Positions 55,505 to 62,762 of a DNA stretch of 62,762 bases are shown here, one piece after another. The stretch is taken from NCBI RefSeq assembly GCF_016744175.1, contig NZ_JADGEV010000022.1, forward strand, positions 1-62,762. Reading direction: 5' to 3'. The notes below the pieces were generated by a model. The model had not been told where the DNA came from. It was given only the letters and a program-made list of their open reading frames with translations, and made no database searches. The translations under genes were made by a program, and so were the position numbers. How positions within the stretch are numbered: the stretch's first letter is position 1; every line of letters starts with the position of its first letter. This DNA is from Neptunomonas sp. Its GTDB lineage: Bacteria; Pseudomonadota; Gammaproteobacteria; Pseudomonadales; Balneatricaceae.

Positions 55505-56716
55505 ATGCGCGCAAAGGTTCAGTTTGAGAGTGGCGGGCAAATGCTGGCAGGTATGCTTGAGACGCCTGAAACAGACATTCGTTGTTATGCGCTGTTTGCT
55601 CATTGCTTCACATGTGGGAAAGATATTGCGGCAGCTTCTCATATTGCGCGGGCGCTCATAGCAAAAGGTATTGCTGTACTTCGATTCGATTTTACGGGAT
55701 TAGGAAATAGTGATGGGGATTTTGCAAACACACATTTCTCATCAAATATTCAAGATCTACTGGCTGCTGCAGATTTTTTACGCCAAGAGTATCAAGCACC
55801 AACCATATTGATTGGACATAGTTTGGGAGGTGCGGCTGTTTTGGCTATGGCTGCACAGGTAAAAGAGGTTCAAGCGGTGGTGACTATTGGTGCTCCACAT
55901 CATGCTAAACATGTCGTGCATAATTTCTCAGCTTCCATTGATGAAATTATTGAAAATGGTGAAGCAGAAGTGTGTTTAGGTTCTCGAAAATTTCTTATCA
56001 AGAAACAATTTTTAGATGATATTGATTCACATGTTGATCATGATATAGGTAAGCTAAAAAAGGCCTTGTTAGTGATGCACTCGCCGACGGATGCTACGGT
56101 ACCTATTTCGGAGGCTGAAAAAATTTATCGTAACGCCAAACATCCAAAGAGTTTTGTTAGTTTAGACAGCGCTGATCATCTGCTGACTAAGCGAGCAGAC
56201 TCAGAGTACGTAGCCGAGACAATTGCTGGCTGGGCTAGCCGATATATCCCTAAAGTAGAGCAACATAAGGTTTCGGTTACAAAAGGACACGTCATTGTAG
56301 AAGAGAAAAATCATGTTTTCACTCAGCATGTAAGCAGTGATAGCCATTATTGGTTAGCCGATGAGCCCATAGCGGTGGGTGGGGCAAACACGGGGCCTGA
56401 TCCATATGAGCATTTGTTAGCTGGGTTAGGTGCTTGTACCTCTATGACAGTTCGAATGTATGCAAGCCGAAAAAAACTAGCGTTACAGCATGTGCGTGTG
56501 GAGTTAAGCCATAGTCGTGATTACCACCGTGATTGTGAAGGGTGTGATGTAACGCCTCAGTCGATGGAAGTTATCGAACGAAAACTAACCTTGGTGGGTG
56601 ACTTAACAGAAGAGCAGAGGCAGCGTTTGCTAGAGATAGCGGATAAGTGCCCAGTACATAAAACATTGCACAATAATCTTCAGGTTGTTACTCAGTTGCT
56701 ACCACCAGAGTCATGA
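55505..56716 (+). CDS. Fused alpha/beta hydrolase and OsmC-type peroxiredoxin
   Basis: 403 residues. The first half (about 1-245) is an alpha/beta hydrolase: oxyanion HCFTCGKD, nucleophile Ser106 in GHSLGGAA, and late Asp (HSPTDATVP) and His (SADHLLTK) of the triad. The second half (about 255-400) is OsmC-like with redox cysteines Cys311 (GLGACTSM) and Cys382 (DKCPVHKTL). OsmC proteins reduce organic hydroperoxides using thiols. The fusion is known in several bacteria; a joint substrate such as lipid hydroperoxide esters is inference. Confidence 0.9.
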   Translation: MRAKVQFESGGQMLAGMLETPETDIRCYALFAHCFTCGKDIAAASHIARALIAKGIAVLRFDFTGLGNSDGDFANTHFSSNIQDLLAAADFLRQEYQAPTILIGHSLGGAAVLAMAAQVKEVQAVVTIGAPHHAKHVVHNFSASIDEIIENGEAEVCLGSRKFLIKKQFLDDIDSHVDHDIGKLKKALLVMHSPTDATVPISEAEKIYRNAKHPKSFVSLDSADHLLTKRADSEYVAETIAGWASRYIPKVEQHKVSVTKGHVIVEEKNHVFTQHVSSDSHYWLADEPIAVGGANTGPDPYEHLLAGLGACTSMTVRMYASRKKLALQHVRVELSHSRDYHRDCEGCDVTPQSMEVIERKLTLVGDLTEEQRQRLLEIADKCPVHKTLHNNLQVVTQLLPPES

Positions 56717-56742
56717 GTACTTAATAACTGTTCTAAATGAAA

Positions 56743-56770
56743 GGTACAGGCTAGACTTATAGTCTGTACC
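56743..56770. terminator. Hairpin between convergent genes
   Basis: GGTACAG and CTGTACC (perfect 7-base arms, 14-base loop that holds a small GACT/AGTC stem) lie between the hydrolase-OsmC stop and the end of aqpZ. No clear T-run; the terminator function is plausible only. Confidence 0.45.
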
Positions 56771-56804
56771 CTTAAGGCCAGCATCGCTTGCTAAGTCATT
56801 GGCA

Positions 56805-57494
56805 TTACTTATCTTCGCTGCCGATGTAGCGGTAGATACCCGCACCTAGGATGGCACCAATTACTGGCGCTATCCAGAATAGCCATAACTGAGAAACAGC
56901 CCAGCCACCAACATACAGAGCAACACCGGTACTACGTGCAGGGTTTACAGACGTATTGGTGACAGGAATACTGATGAGGTGGATTAATGTTAGGCATAAC
57001 CCAATGGCGATAGGCGCTAAACCTTTAGGTGCGCGTTCATCTGTTGCTCCCATGATGACGAGTAAGAACATCATCGTCATTACCACTTCAGTAATAAAAG
57101 CAGACAATAACGAGTAACCTCCGGGTGAGTGTTCAGCGTAGCCATTAGAGGCGAACCCTGCGCTGACATCAAATCCCGCTTGTCCGCTAGCAATCAAGAA
57201 TAAAACCCCGCCGGCAATTAAACCGCCAATGACTTGAGCTACGATATAGGGAAGTAATTGATTTGCGGGAAAGCGCCCACCTGCCCATAATCCTATAGAG
57301 ACCGCTGGATTAAGGTGACAGCCAGAAATATGTCCGATAGCAAAAGCCATCGTTAACACAGTTAAACCAAAAGCGAATGACACGCCAAGTAGGCCTATAC
57401 CTACATCAGGAAAAGCAGCAGCCAGTACCGCGCTGCCGCAACCACCCAATACTAGCCAAAATGTTCCAAAAGATTCCGCAATATACTTTTTCAT
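56805..57494 (-). CDS. aqpZ: Aquaporin Z
   Basis: 229 residues with six membrane helices and two NPA loops (HLNPAVSIG near 63-71 and [10 protein letters not shown] near 184-193). It closely follows E. coli Aqp[68 protein letters not shown]. The aromatic/arginine filter (Phe in FAFGLTV, His in LIHLI, Thr-like and Arg in NPARS) supports a water-specific channel. Start 57494 is fixed by AAGGAGG; an open frame continues upstream without meaning. The ribosome site can pair into a hairpin (57499-57518). Confidence 0.94.
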   Translation of the reverse strand: MKKYIAESFGTFWLVLGGCGSAVLAAAFPDVGIGLLGVSFAFGLTVLTMAFAIGHISGCHLNPAVSIGLWAGGRFPANQLLPYIVAQVIGGLIAGGVLFLIASGQAGFDVSAGFASNGYAEHSPGGYSLLSAFITEVVMTMMFLLVIMGATDERAPKGLAPIAIGLCLTLIHLISIPVTNTSVNPARSTGVALYVGGWAVSQLWLFWIAPVIGAILGAGIYRYIGSEDK

Positions 57495-57498
57495 AACA

Positions 57499-57518
57499 AC
57501 CTCCTTGATTGTGGAGGT
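57499..57518 (-). promoter_or_regulatory. Hairpin covering the aqpZ ribosome binding site
   Basis: On the minus strand ACCTCC pairs perfectly with GGAGGT, the aqpZ Shine-Dalgarno, across an eight-base loop, just before ATG. The stem would hide the ribosome site and could act as a thermosensor-like or translational switch. No known riboswitch is recognised. Confidence 0.5.
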
Positions 57519-57562
57519 AGTGTTGCGTGGAGTGGCTGAATCTTTACTGAAATATTGGTTGC

Positions 57563-57991
57563 CTAAGTTAAATAAGCGTTTAAAGAGTCTAAAAGACCTG
57601 CATAGATTGGATTGCAAAACTCTCTTACTTCATTGCTATTATCTGAATCAAAACTTGATGACCATTCTATAAATGTTTCACCTGAATCTGTGACAGGGGA
57701 TAACTTCACAGTGCCGAAATAATTCAGCACAGTATCCTTAGCAACAGGCCCCGGTCCATCATCAATGCGATATGAGAAGGTGAATTCATCATTGCTGATA
57801 GATACGAGTGTTTCATGAAATGCGTCGTTTAGAATACGTTGCGCGCCCACTTCATTGCTTTGCTTGTTACCTACTTTTTTAGTTGAGGTAACTACTGCGC
57901 TACCCCAGGGTAATTCATGGAAGTTTTTAATAGTGTCCCACACTTTTTCAATGGGCGCGTTGATGACTGTTGAGTTATAACATTTCCCCAT
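57563..57991 (-). CDS. SRPBCC (START-like) family protein
   Basis: About 142 residues. Starts [26 protein letters not shown] and has the beta-sheet cavity pattern of the SRPBCC/polyketide-cyclase fold ([35 protein letters not shown]). These bind hydrophobic ligands. Start 57991 follows AAGGTGAG; a longer frame to 58033 is unlikely. It lies 68 bases before aqpZ on the same strand and may be co-transcribed. No ligand can be predicted. Confidence 0.8.
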   Translation of the reverse strand: MGKCYNSTVINAPIEKVWDTIKNFHELPWGSAVVTSTKKVGNKQSNEVGAQRILNDAFHETLVSISNDEFTFSYRIDDGPGPVAKDTVLNYFGTVKLSPVTDSGETFIEWSSSFDSDNSNEVREFCNPIYAGLLDSLNAYLT

Positions 57992-58163
57992 GGTACTCAC
58001 CTTGTAATTGTTATTTTCACTTAGATAACCCATGTTATTTCAGGGTGTTAGGGAAATCTAACATGGTAGTTAAGAGCGTTACTGTTGGTCAGAAGTATTA
58101 ATGAATAGCTCCATTAGTGTTTTTAAGAGGGAGGGCAGTGATTATGTCTCGATCTATACTTAA

Positions 58164-58406
58164 TTAGACAAGCACTGATAGTGCAATGTATGGGGTTAGG
58201 CTGAAAACAATAAAGAGTATTTTAAATAATCCAATAAGAGCATAAAGAGTAATGTTGAAATGAGTACGAGGAATAGGGAAAACATAATTTTGAATGCGAT
58301 ACACAATATCCGGAGCAAGTATGAAGATACTTGACCATAGGATTAATAGGGCACCATTTATAATCGTGCACCACATAAAAAATTGTTTGATTAATGCTAT
58401 GTCCAT
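58164..58406 (-). CDS. Small two-or-three-helix membrane protein (DUF6868-like)
   Basis: 80 residues with hydrophobic stretches about 10-32, 50-66 and 68-79. It begins MDIALIKQFFMWCTIINGALL, a start typical of a small conserved marine-bacterial membrane family that I recall as DUF6868. No enzymatic motif. It lies upstream of and on the same strand as the SRPBCC gene, with a 172-base gap. The family name is tentative and the function unknown. Confidence 0.6.
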   Translation of the reverse strand: MDIALIKQFFMWCTIINGALLILWSSIFILAPDIVYRIQNYVFPIPRTHFNITLYALIGLFKILFIVFSLTPYIALSVLV

Positions 58407-58557
58407 TTCAGTCTACCCTTTTCTTAAGCTAACCTTTTCAGTTTACTCTTGGATAAAAATAAAGATAGATGAAATACAGCGGGCTAGAGCGTATGTTAAA
58501 TTAAGGGTTAGATATTTAGAATATAACAATTTAAGTGCGTGGTGATGCGAAATTTAA

Positions 58558-58926
58558 ATGATAAGAAATCAAACAGTATGTGAAGACGAAAGTAATAAAA
58601 TTCTTTCTAAAAAAGGCGCAAGCTTGTTGATGTTTGGCGGGGAGCATTGTGGCGTGTGTCAGGTGATTTGGCCGCAATTGGTCGCGCAATTAGCTACGCG
58701 TTGGCCGGGCTTAGTGCTTAATTATATTGACTGTGAACAGCACCAAGAATGTTGCGCCCAACAGGGGGTTTATTCTCTCCCTGTTGTTAGGCTGTACTTT
58801 GATGGACGATTATATTTAGAAGAAATACAGATATTCAGTTTAGCTCCTTTTATTGCTGGCATTAATGAATTGTGCGCACAATATTACGAACACGACTCAT
58901 CGCGAGACGATGAGAGGTTGTTGTAG
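58558..58926 (+). CDS. Thioredoxin-family protein (CGVC active site)
   Basis: 122 residues with a single thioredoxin fold: active site Cys31-Gly-Val-Cys34 in FGGEHCGVC, the cis-Pro loop SLPVVRLYFDG (near 77-87), and extra cysteines (Cys58, then CC in ECCAQQGVYSLP and one near residue 108). No signal peptide, so cytosolic. CGVC rather than CGPC suggests a specialised redox partner. It is between a small membrane protein and nhaD, facing the latter. Weak ribosome site. Confidence 0.82.
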   Translation: MIRNQTVCEDESNKILSKKGASLLMFGGEHCGVCQVIWPQLVAQLATRWPGLVLNYIDCEQHQECCAQQGVYSLPVVRLYFDGRLYLEEIQIFSLAPFIAGINELCAQYYEHDSSRDDERLL

Positions 58927-58971
58927 GGGTATGGTTATATAAAAAGGGAGTCATATACGTTAAAAAATAGA

Positions 58972-59000
58972 ATTAGCAGCAAGCTAGAGTTGCTGCTAAT
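58972..59000. terminator. Bidirectional terminator between trx-like gene and nhaD
   Basis: Perfect 11-base arms ATTAGCAGCAA and TTGCTGCTAAT with a seven-base loop. The T-rich tail is better on the minus strand (TATTTTTTAA), so it chiefly ends the nhaD transcript. Confidence 0.85.
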
Positions 59001-59019
59001 CGTTATTATAGTGCTACTT

Positions 59020-60279
59020 TCAATAGCTATTAGGTACGTTAAACAACACGGTACCAACACCATAGCTTCCCGCAAAGCCTAGAGTGTAGGCCAGCAACAA
59101 GAAGAAACTGTATTTCATATAACTGATGAAAGTAACTTCTTTTATTTTACTCATTGCGACGATACCAGCGGCTGAACCTATGATTAGCAAAGAGCCGCCG
59201 ACACCGACGCCATAGGTCAGAGATAACCAACTTGCAGGGGTCATGTCCAAATTGGCTTTTAAAAGAGCTGCGGTGAGCGGTACGTTATCAACAAGTGATG
59301 AGAGTAACCCCATCACATAATTTGCCTGTATAGGTGGCAGCACCTCGTAAACTTTTACAAGATGATCAAGTACTCCAATCTCTTTCAACATTCCTACTAA
59401 TAGCAATATCCCTAAAAAGAATAAAAGCGTATCAAATTCAATAACGCGTATGTAATCGAGCATATTTTCTCGATCATCATCCGTATGGAAAAAACGCCCT
59501 ATCAAAAACATGATGGATAAACCAAACAAGAAAGTGAGTACCGGAGGTATGCCCGCAATAATATTCAGCACAATGGTACTAAGGATGGTAAATAGAAAGA
59601 GTATGCCGATACTCATGCCAACTTTGTCGTAATGGCGCTCGCCTCCGTCAATGAGGAGCTCGCCCTTTAATCCAAAGGAAAGCAATCCAGCAAGAAAAAT
59701 AACGCTGACAAAAGCGGGGAGTGCTAGCCATAACAGATCTTGAATAGCGACCTTGTCTGCTAAAAATATCATCAGTGTTGTTACATCGCCGGTAATTAGA
59801 GAGACGCCACCGGAGTTCACCGCGAAAACAACCATGACGGCAAATTTTAAGGTTTTATTAGGCGGTAGCTTTAATGACAGTACTAGAGCGACAGACACCA
59901 GAGTTGCAGTGATATTGTCAGATAGTGATGAGAATGCAAAAGCAAAGATTGCCACCATAAAGAGCAGAGCTTTTTCACCAACCCTAGATGGCAAGAACTT
60001 ATAGATCATTGTTTCGATTAGACCTTGATGGTTTAGAAAGGCAACGAAGGTCATTGCCGCCATCAGAAACAGCCATAGGCTAGCAATCTCAAGTAAATTC
60101 TCGTTCAGCATACCTTGGATTTGTTTTGGCGTGACGCCATCAGCAGGGAAAAGGAAAAGAACAAGCCACGATAAAGTGCCAAGAAAAAGCGTGGTTTTTG
60201 CTTTATTGAGGTGAATAACATCTTCAAGCACAATCATAAAGAAAGCGATGACAGCAAGAATGATTAGAAAAGTGTGCAT
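59020..60279 (-). CDS. nhaD: Na+/H+ antiporter NhaD
   Basis: 419 residues with about ten to twelve membrane helices. NhaD family landmarks: an N-terminal EDVIHLNKAKTTL segment, SSLSDNITATLVSVALVLSL, FAVNSGGVSLITGDVTTLMIF (ion-binding region), LVDNVPLTAALLKA and GVGGSLLIIGSAAGIVAM. It exchanges cytosolic Na+ or Li+ for protons, important in salty, alkaline surroundings. An in-frame GTG at 60285 is too near the GGAG site, so ATG 60279 is chosen. Fits with the Na+-linked Rnf complex in this window. Confidence 0.92.
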   Translation of the reverse strand: MHTFLIILAVIAFFMIVLEDVIHLNKAKTTLFLGTLSWLVLFLFPADGVTPKQIQGMLNENLLEIASLWLFLMAAMTFVAFLNHQGLIETMIYKFLPSRVGEKALLFMVAIFAFAFSSLSDNITATLVSVALVLSLKLPPNKTLKFAVMVVFAVNSGGVSLITGDVTTLMIFLADKVAIQDLLWLALPAFVSVIFLAGLLSFGLKGELLIDGGERHYDKVGMSIGILFLFTILSTIVLNIIAGIPPVLTFLFGLSIMFLIGRFFHTDDDRENMLDYIRVIEFDTLLFFLGILLLVGMLKEIGVLDHLVKVYEVLPPIQANYVMGLLSSLVDNVPLTAALLKANLDMTPASWLSLTYGVGVGGSLLIIGSAAGIVAMSKIKEVTFISYMKYSFFLLLAYTLGFAGSYGVGTVLFNVPNSY

Positions 60280-60401
60280 CAGCACGACTCCAGAAAATTA
60301 GAGAAAAGAATATTTTAGGGGCTGGTTACTGTGTATGCATTGTTTTTTTCGACTTAAACTTTATATTAATCCCTTACATTCAGCATGAGAGATTATATTC
60401 A

Positions 60402-60671
60402 TTGTCTACCTTATCCAATACATCAACTTGGTACATTTATATCCTATGTTGTGCTGATGGCAGCTTGTACACAGGTATTACGACGGATTGTGATAGGCGC
60501 TTAAAAGAACACAATGAGTGTAATAAGCTCGGTGCCAAATATACGCGCCCCAGAAGACCCGTTGTTTTGGTATGGTCGGAAGCTGTTGCGAGCCGCTCTT
60601 TAGCGTGCCAGCGCGAGCACCAAATCAAACAACTTGGCCGTGTAAAAAAGCTGGCCCTTATTAATTCATGA
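60402..60671 (+). CDS. GIY-YIG nuclease-family protein (UPF0213/YhbQ-like)
   Basis: 89 residues from a TTG start. The GIY-YIG core is clear: WYIYILCCADGSLYTGITTD, R in CDRRLKEHN, and the Glu in QREHQIKQL. This small stand-alone group (YhbQ-like) has weak or no measured nuclease activity in most cases, and its role may be in DNA repair. It sits between nhaD and the HAMP gene, without an obvious operon partner. The start choice is less certain because the ribosome site is weak. Confidence 0.85.
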   Translation: MSTLSNTSTWYIYILCCADGSLYTGITTDCDRRLKEHNECNKLGAKYTRPRRPVVLVWSEAVASRSLACQREHQIKQLGRVKKLALINS

Positions 60672-60729
60672 CCCTCATACCTTGCTTGTAGTTACCTTAT
60701 TAAACGGCACCATTGTTATATTCTTAATA

Positions 60730-60747
60730 CGAAAGTATGATCTTTCG
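60730..60747. repeat. Short inverted repeat upstream of the HAMP gene
   Basis: CGAAAG and CTTTCG, six-base arms, six-base loop, 26 bases before the start codon at 60774. It could be an operator or a leader hairpin; no known motif. Confidence 0.4.
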
Positions 60748-60773
60748 CATCATTAAAATAAAAAGGTAGAATC

Positions 60774-61505
60774 ATGAGCAAGCAATATACCGGGTCTATA
60801 CGTAATAAAGTGATTATGATCACTCTTTTATGCACGACAGTGGTCCTCGCTGTTGTGGGTATTTTTGATACATTTAAAGTTGTCGAAAATGAAAAGAAGC
60901 AATTAAGAGACTTGGCATCAGTTACGGCAGAACGGTTAGCTCAGCATTTAGTAACCCCTGTTTGGAACTTGGATAGTGAGCGGGTGAGCAGCATGATTGA
61001 AGCAGAAATGCTTGAAAAAAGCTTGCTGGGTGTTGTTGTGTATGATGAGAATGGCGAAACGGTAATGAGCGCCAAGGTACGAGACCAGAATTGGAATATC
61101 TCTGGCTCAACCGGGAAAATTCAAGATGCTTTTTCTACTTCCGTATCAGAAATAAAAACGAGTGACAAAACCATTGGCCGCGTCGAAACTTTTGTTAGTG
61201 ATCGTTTTGTAAAACAAAACATTCAGACCTTGGTTATTATAGAGGTTGCGCGAGTTTTATTATTGAATGCCGTTATTTTTATTATTCTTATGCTGCTATT
61301 AGGTAAGTTCTTGATCACACCGATTCGCATACTAGCAGACCAAGCAAGCGAGATTAGTAAAGGAAAACTAAATACCGTTATTGATGTTAAATCTAATGAT
61401 GAAATAGGAATGCTTGCAGATTCTGTCACTCGAATGCAGAAAAGCATGATCGTTGCCTTCAAAAAGATACGCCGGGTTAATAAGGAAAAGGAAGGCCTGT
61501 CATGA
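60774..61505 (+). CDS. Membrane sensor with HAMP domain but no output domain
   Basis: 243 residues. TM1 about 12-34, a periplasmic region of about 120 residues (35-155) with sensor-like features (ERLAQHLVTPVWNLDSERVSSMIEAEM, LLGVVVYDENGETVMSA, a pattern often seen in periplasmic sensor domains), TM2 about 157-178 and a HAMP domain about 178-232. It then ends after a basic tail without kinase, cyclase or MCP domain. The binding-protein gene overlaps its stop by four bases (ATGA), so both should be made together. It may dock with a separate partner or be a trimmed sensor; truncation is possible but the end looks clean. Confidence 0.82.
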   Translation: MSKQYTGSIRNKVIMITLLCTTVVLAVVGIFDTFKVVENEKKQLRDLASVTAERLAQHLVTPVWNLDSERVSSMIEAEMLEKSLLGVVVYDENGETVMSAKVRDQNWNISGSTGKIQDAFSTSVSEIKTSDKTIGRVETFVSDRFVKQNIQTLVIIEVARVLLLNAVIFIILMLLLGKFLITPIRILADQASEISKGKLNTVIDVKSNDEIGMLADSVTRMQKSMIVAFKKIRRVNKEKEGLS

Positions 61506-62227
61506 GAAAACTGAAAATAATATGGGCACTTGTTTTATCGTGCTCATTTTTTCTTAGTCAGGGATCACATGCAGAGCGTTTCGAGTTAACAACGGAGTCC
61601 TATCCTCCTTTTAATATGCTCGCTCGAAATAATGAAATCACAGGTATATCAACGGATATTGTTCGTGAATTATTTGCTCGCCAACAATTTGAATATGATA
61701 TATCTCTACTGCCTTGGAATAGGGCATACGCTATGGCATTAGATACACCTAAAACAGGTGTGTTCTCTACTACCCGTACCCCTGAGCGTGAAGCTTTATT
61801 TAAATGGGTCAGCCCAATAGCATTAAATAATTGGGTATTTTTGTCATTGAAAGAGCGGAATATTCAGTTGAACTCCCTTGAAGATGCGAAACAGTATCGT
61901 ATCGGGGGATATCGTGGGGATGCTGCTGCATTGTTTTTGGAAAAGCAGGGCTTTAAGTTGGACCTAGTAAGCCGGGATGAATTGAATGCAGTCAAGTTGG
62001 CTCGTAAGCGTATTGATTTATGGGCAACAGGGCACCTTCTAGGGCCTTACATCGCTAAAATGCAAAAGGTGAAAGGGTTAACTGAATCCTTAACATTTAA
62101 AGAAACGGTGATGGGTATCGCCTTTCATCCTGACACACCTTCAAACTTAATTAATGACCTTAATCTATCCTTGCAGAACATGTATGAAGATGGAACGGTT
62201 GAAAAAATTTACGCTAGATATCGCTAA
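61502..62227 (+). CDS. Periplasmic substrate-binding protein (SBP family 3-like)
   Basis: 241 residues with a signal peptide (cleavage near SHA-E). The mature protein begins RFELTTESYPPFNMLARNNEITGISTDIV and has LPWNRAYAMALDTPKTGVFSTTRTPEREALFKWV, the common pattern of transporter-substrate-binding domain proteins of the polar amino acid type. No permease genes are nearby, so it may be a sensor partner. Its start overlaps the HAMP gene by four bases, which suggests the binding protein passes a ligand signal to it. The ligand is unknown. Confidence 0.84.
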   Translation: MRKLKIIWALVLSCSFFLSQGSHAERFELTTESYPPFNMLARNNEITGISTDIVRELFARQQFEYDISLLPWNRAYAMALDTPKTGVFSTTRTPEREALFKWVSPIALNNWVFLSLKERNIQLNSLEDAKQYRIGGYRGDAAALFLEKQGFKLDLVSRDELNAVKLARKRIDLWATGHLLGPYIAKMQKVKGLTESLTFKETVMGIAFHPDTPSNLINDLNLSLQNMYEDGTVEKIYARYR

Positions 62228-62249
62228 ATAATTAGCTATTAACTATCGG

Positions 62250-62268
62250 GCGCTCATGTTTCGAGCGC
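62250..62268 (+). terminator. Weak hairpin after the binding-protein gene
   Basis: GCGCTC and GAGCGC, perfect six-base arms with a seven-base loop, 22 bases past the stop codon. Only TTG follows, so it may terminate poorly. Confidence 0.4.
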
Positions 62269-62287
62269 TTGTACTCTATGGATTTTA

Positions 62288-62302
62288 TGTTATGTTATAA
62301 CG
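62288..62302 (+). promoter_or_regulatory. Candidate Zur box upstream of the zrgA-like gene
   Basis: TGTTATGTTATAACG matches the gammaproteobacterial Zur palindrome TGTTATANTATAACA at 13 of 15 positions (counting the N as matched). It lies 25 bases before the GTG start codon of the zinc-uptake-like gene, where a repressor would block the promoter when zinc is plentiful. Confidence 0.72.
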
Positions 62303-62327
62303 TATTTTTATTGGAGTGACAAATATC

Positions 62328-62762
62328 GTGAAAAGAAGACCGTATATTCTAATCTCATTTCTGTGTGCAGCAGGAGCTACTTTACCGTTAACGCCTTTAT
62401 TGGCGAGTGAAGCTCATGAGCATGGGGTGGCTAGATTAGATGCCGCTTTAGAAGGAAAGCAGTTTAATGTGCTGATTGTAACGCCTGCTGCCAACCTTGT
62501 TGGCTTTGAGCACATACCTGAAAACGCTCAACAAAAAGAACAGGTAGCTCAAGCACTACGTGTGTTAAGGCAAGGTTATGAAATGATTCAGTTACCCAAA
62601 GAAGCTGTTTGTTTGTTAAAGAGTAGTGAAGTGGAACAAACGTTACTCAAAGAGCACCACTCTGAACACGAAGAACACGAAGAACACGAAGAACACGAAG
62701 AACACGAAGAACACGAAGAACACGAAGAACACGAAGAACACGAAGAACACGAAGAACACGAA
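62328..62762 (+). CDS. ZrgA-like (DUF2796) zinc-uptake protein, C-terminus cut by window edge
   Basis: About 145 residues visible. GTG start with GGAG eleven bases upstream. A signal peptide (RRPYILISFLCAAGATL, cleavage near LLA-S) precedes EAHEHGVARLDAALEGKQFNVLIVTPAANLVGFEH, the DUF2796/ZrgA opening. A His/Glu-rich loop then begins at residue about 109 and runs as EHE repeats to the window end. In Vibrio ZrgA is a periplasmic zinc-binding partner of a zinc ABC transporter, and His-rich loops bind zinc. The Zur box upstream supports zinc control. The rest of the domain and any transporter genes lie outside the window. Confidence 0.85.
   Translation, partial: MKRRPYILISFLCAAGATLPLTPLLASEAHEHGVARLDAALEGKQFNVLIVTPAANLVGFEHIPENAQQKEQVAQALRVLRQGYEMIQLPKEAVCLLKSSEVEQTLLKEHHSEHEEHEEHEEHEEHEEHEEHEEHEEHEEHEEHE
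62664..62762 (+). repeat. In-frame 9-base tandem repeat, at least 11 perfect copies
   Basis: GAACACGAA is repeated eleven times without a mismatch and continues to the last base. Each unit encodes Glu-His-Glu in the zrgA-like frame, so slipped-strand gain or loss would change the metal-binding loop length without a frameshift. The full copy number is not visible because the window stops here. Confidence 0.97.

Noticed and set aside
1-62762. CRISPR array, insertion sequence, prophage or integron
   Set aside because: No interspersed direct repeats of constant spacing, transposase, integrase or phage structural genes were seen; the only tandem repeat is the 9-base coding repeat at the right end.

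Overview
The window is a stretch of chromosome from a free-living, aerobic, sodium-using Gram-negative bacterium. The most likely source is a marine gammaproteobacterium near the Oceanospirillales. This is inferred from gene content (an Rnf complex, an NhaD-type Na+/H+ antiporter, TonB-dependent receptor and porin, KdsA for LPS, class Ia ribonucleotide reductase with NrdR boxes, a Pseudomonas-like single-gene CysI with a DUF934 partner) and from the AT-leaning composition. I see no prophage, transposon, CRISPR array or other mobile element. Nearly all genes are intact. The two edge genes, an M16 peptidase and a ZrgA-like protein, are cut by the window ends.

Region by region: 1-6806 holds an insulinase-type peptidase running leftward, then a rightward series of a small membrane protein, a two-RCK potassium channel, an EamA transporter and a Tim44-like protein. 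6875-11094 holds yaaA (leftward), trpS, an SseA-type sulfurtransferase and a DyP peroxidase. 11245-20551 is a signalling region: TonB-dependent receptor, YfiR-like protein, a CHASE8-type hybrid histidine kinase with Hpt, a REC-GGDKF-EAL regulator and a Sel1-like protein. A cysK gene on the other strand interrupts it. 20567-28539 holds cell-envelope and secreted proteins (DUF4139, DUF2057, porin), a phytase-like esterase with a good candidate Pho box and promoter, and a pseudokinase fused to a formylglycine-enzyme-like domain. 28616-33260 holds kdsA, a HugZ-like protein, a GIDE/LemA pair, DUF2788, an HDOD protein and tRNA-Tyr.

33502-37401 is the ribonucleotide reductase operon nrdA-nrdB-yfaE, with two NrdR boxes 31 bp apart upstream. 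37800-46718 is the rnfABCDGE-nth block on the minus strand. It carries an inserted pair of signalling genes (REC-CheC and PAS-GGEEF diguanylate cyclase) between rnfE and nth. 46881-55001 is a sulfate-assimilation locus: cysD-cysN leftward, and a TSUP transporter, cysI, DUF934, cysH and cysG rightward. CysN carries what looks like a dead APS-kinase tail. CysH is the cluster-free PAPS-reductase type, so a separate cysC is expected outside the window.

55194-62762 is a mixed set: a CDGSH protein, an alpha/beta-hydrolase-OsmC fusion, aqpZ with an SRPBCC neighbour, a thioredoxin-like protein, nhaD, a GIY-YIG protein, and a HAMP sensor without an output domain that overlaps a periplasmic binding protein. 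Last comes the start of a ZrgA-like zinc-uptake protein, with a strong Zur-box match upstream. Its His/Glu-rich loop is encoded by at least eleven perfect 9-bp repeats that run into the window edge.

No single locus is clearly a new defence or biosynthetic system. The points most worth following are the CysN tail, the pseudokinase fusion, the signalling pair inside the rnf-nth block, the candidate Pho promoter and the in-frame 9-bp repeat of the ZrgA-like gene. All family assignments come from reading the translated sequences; no database search was run.
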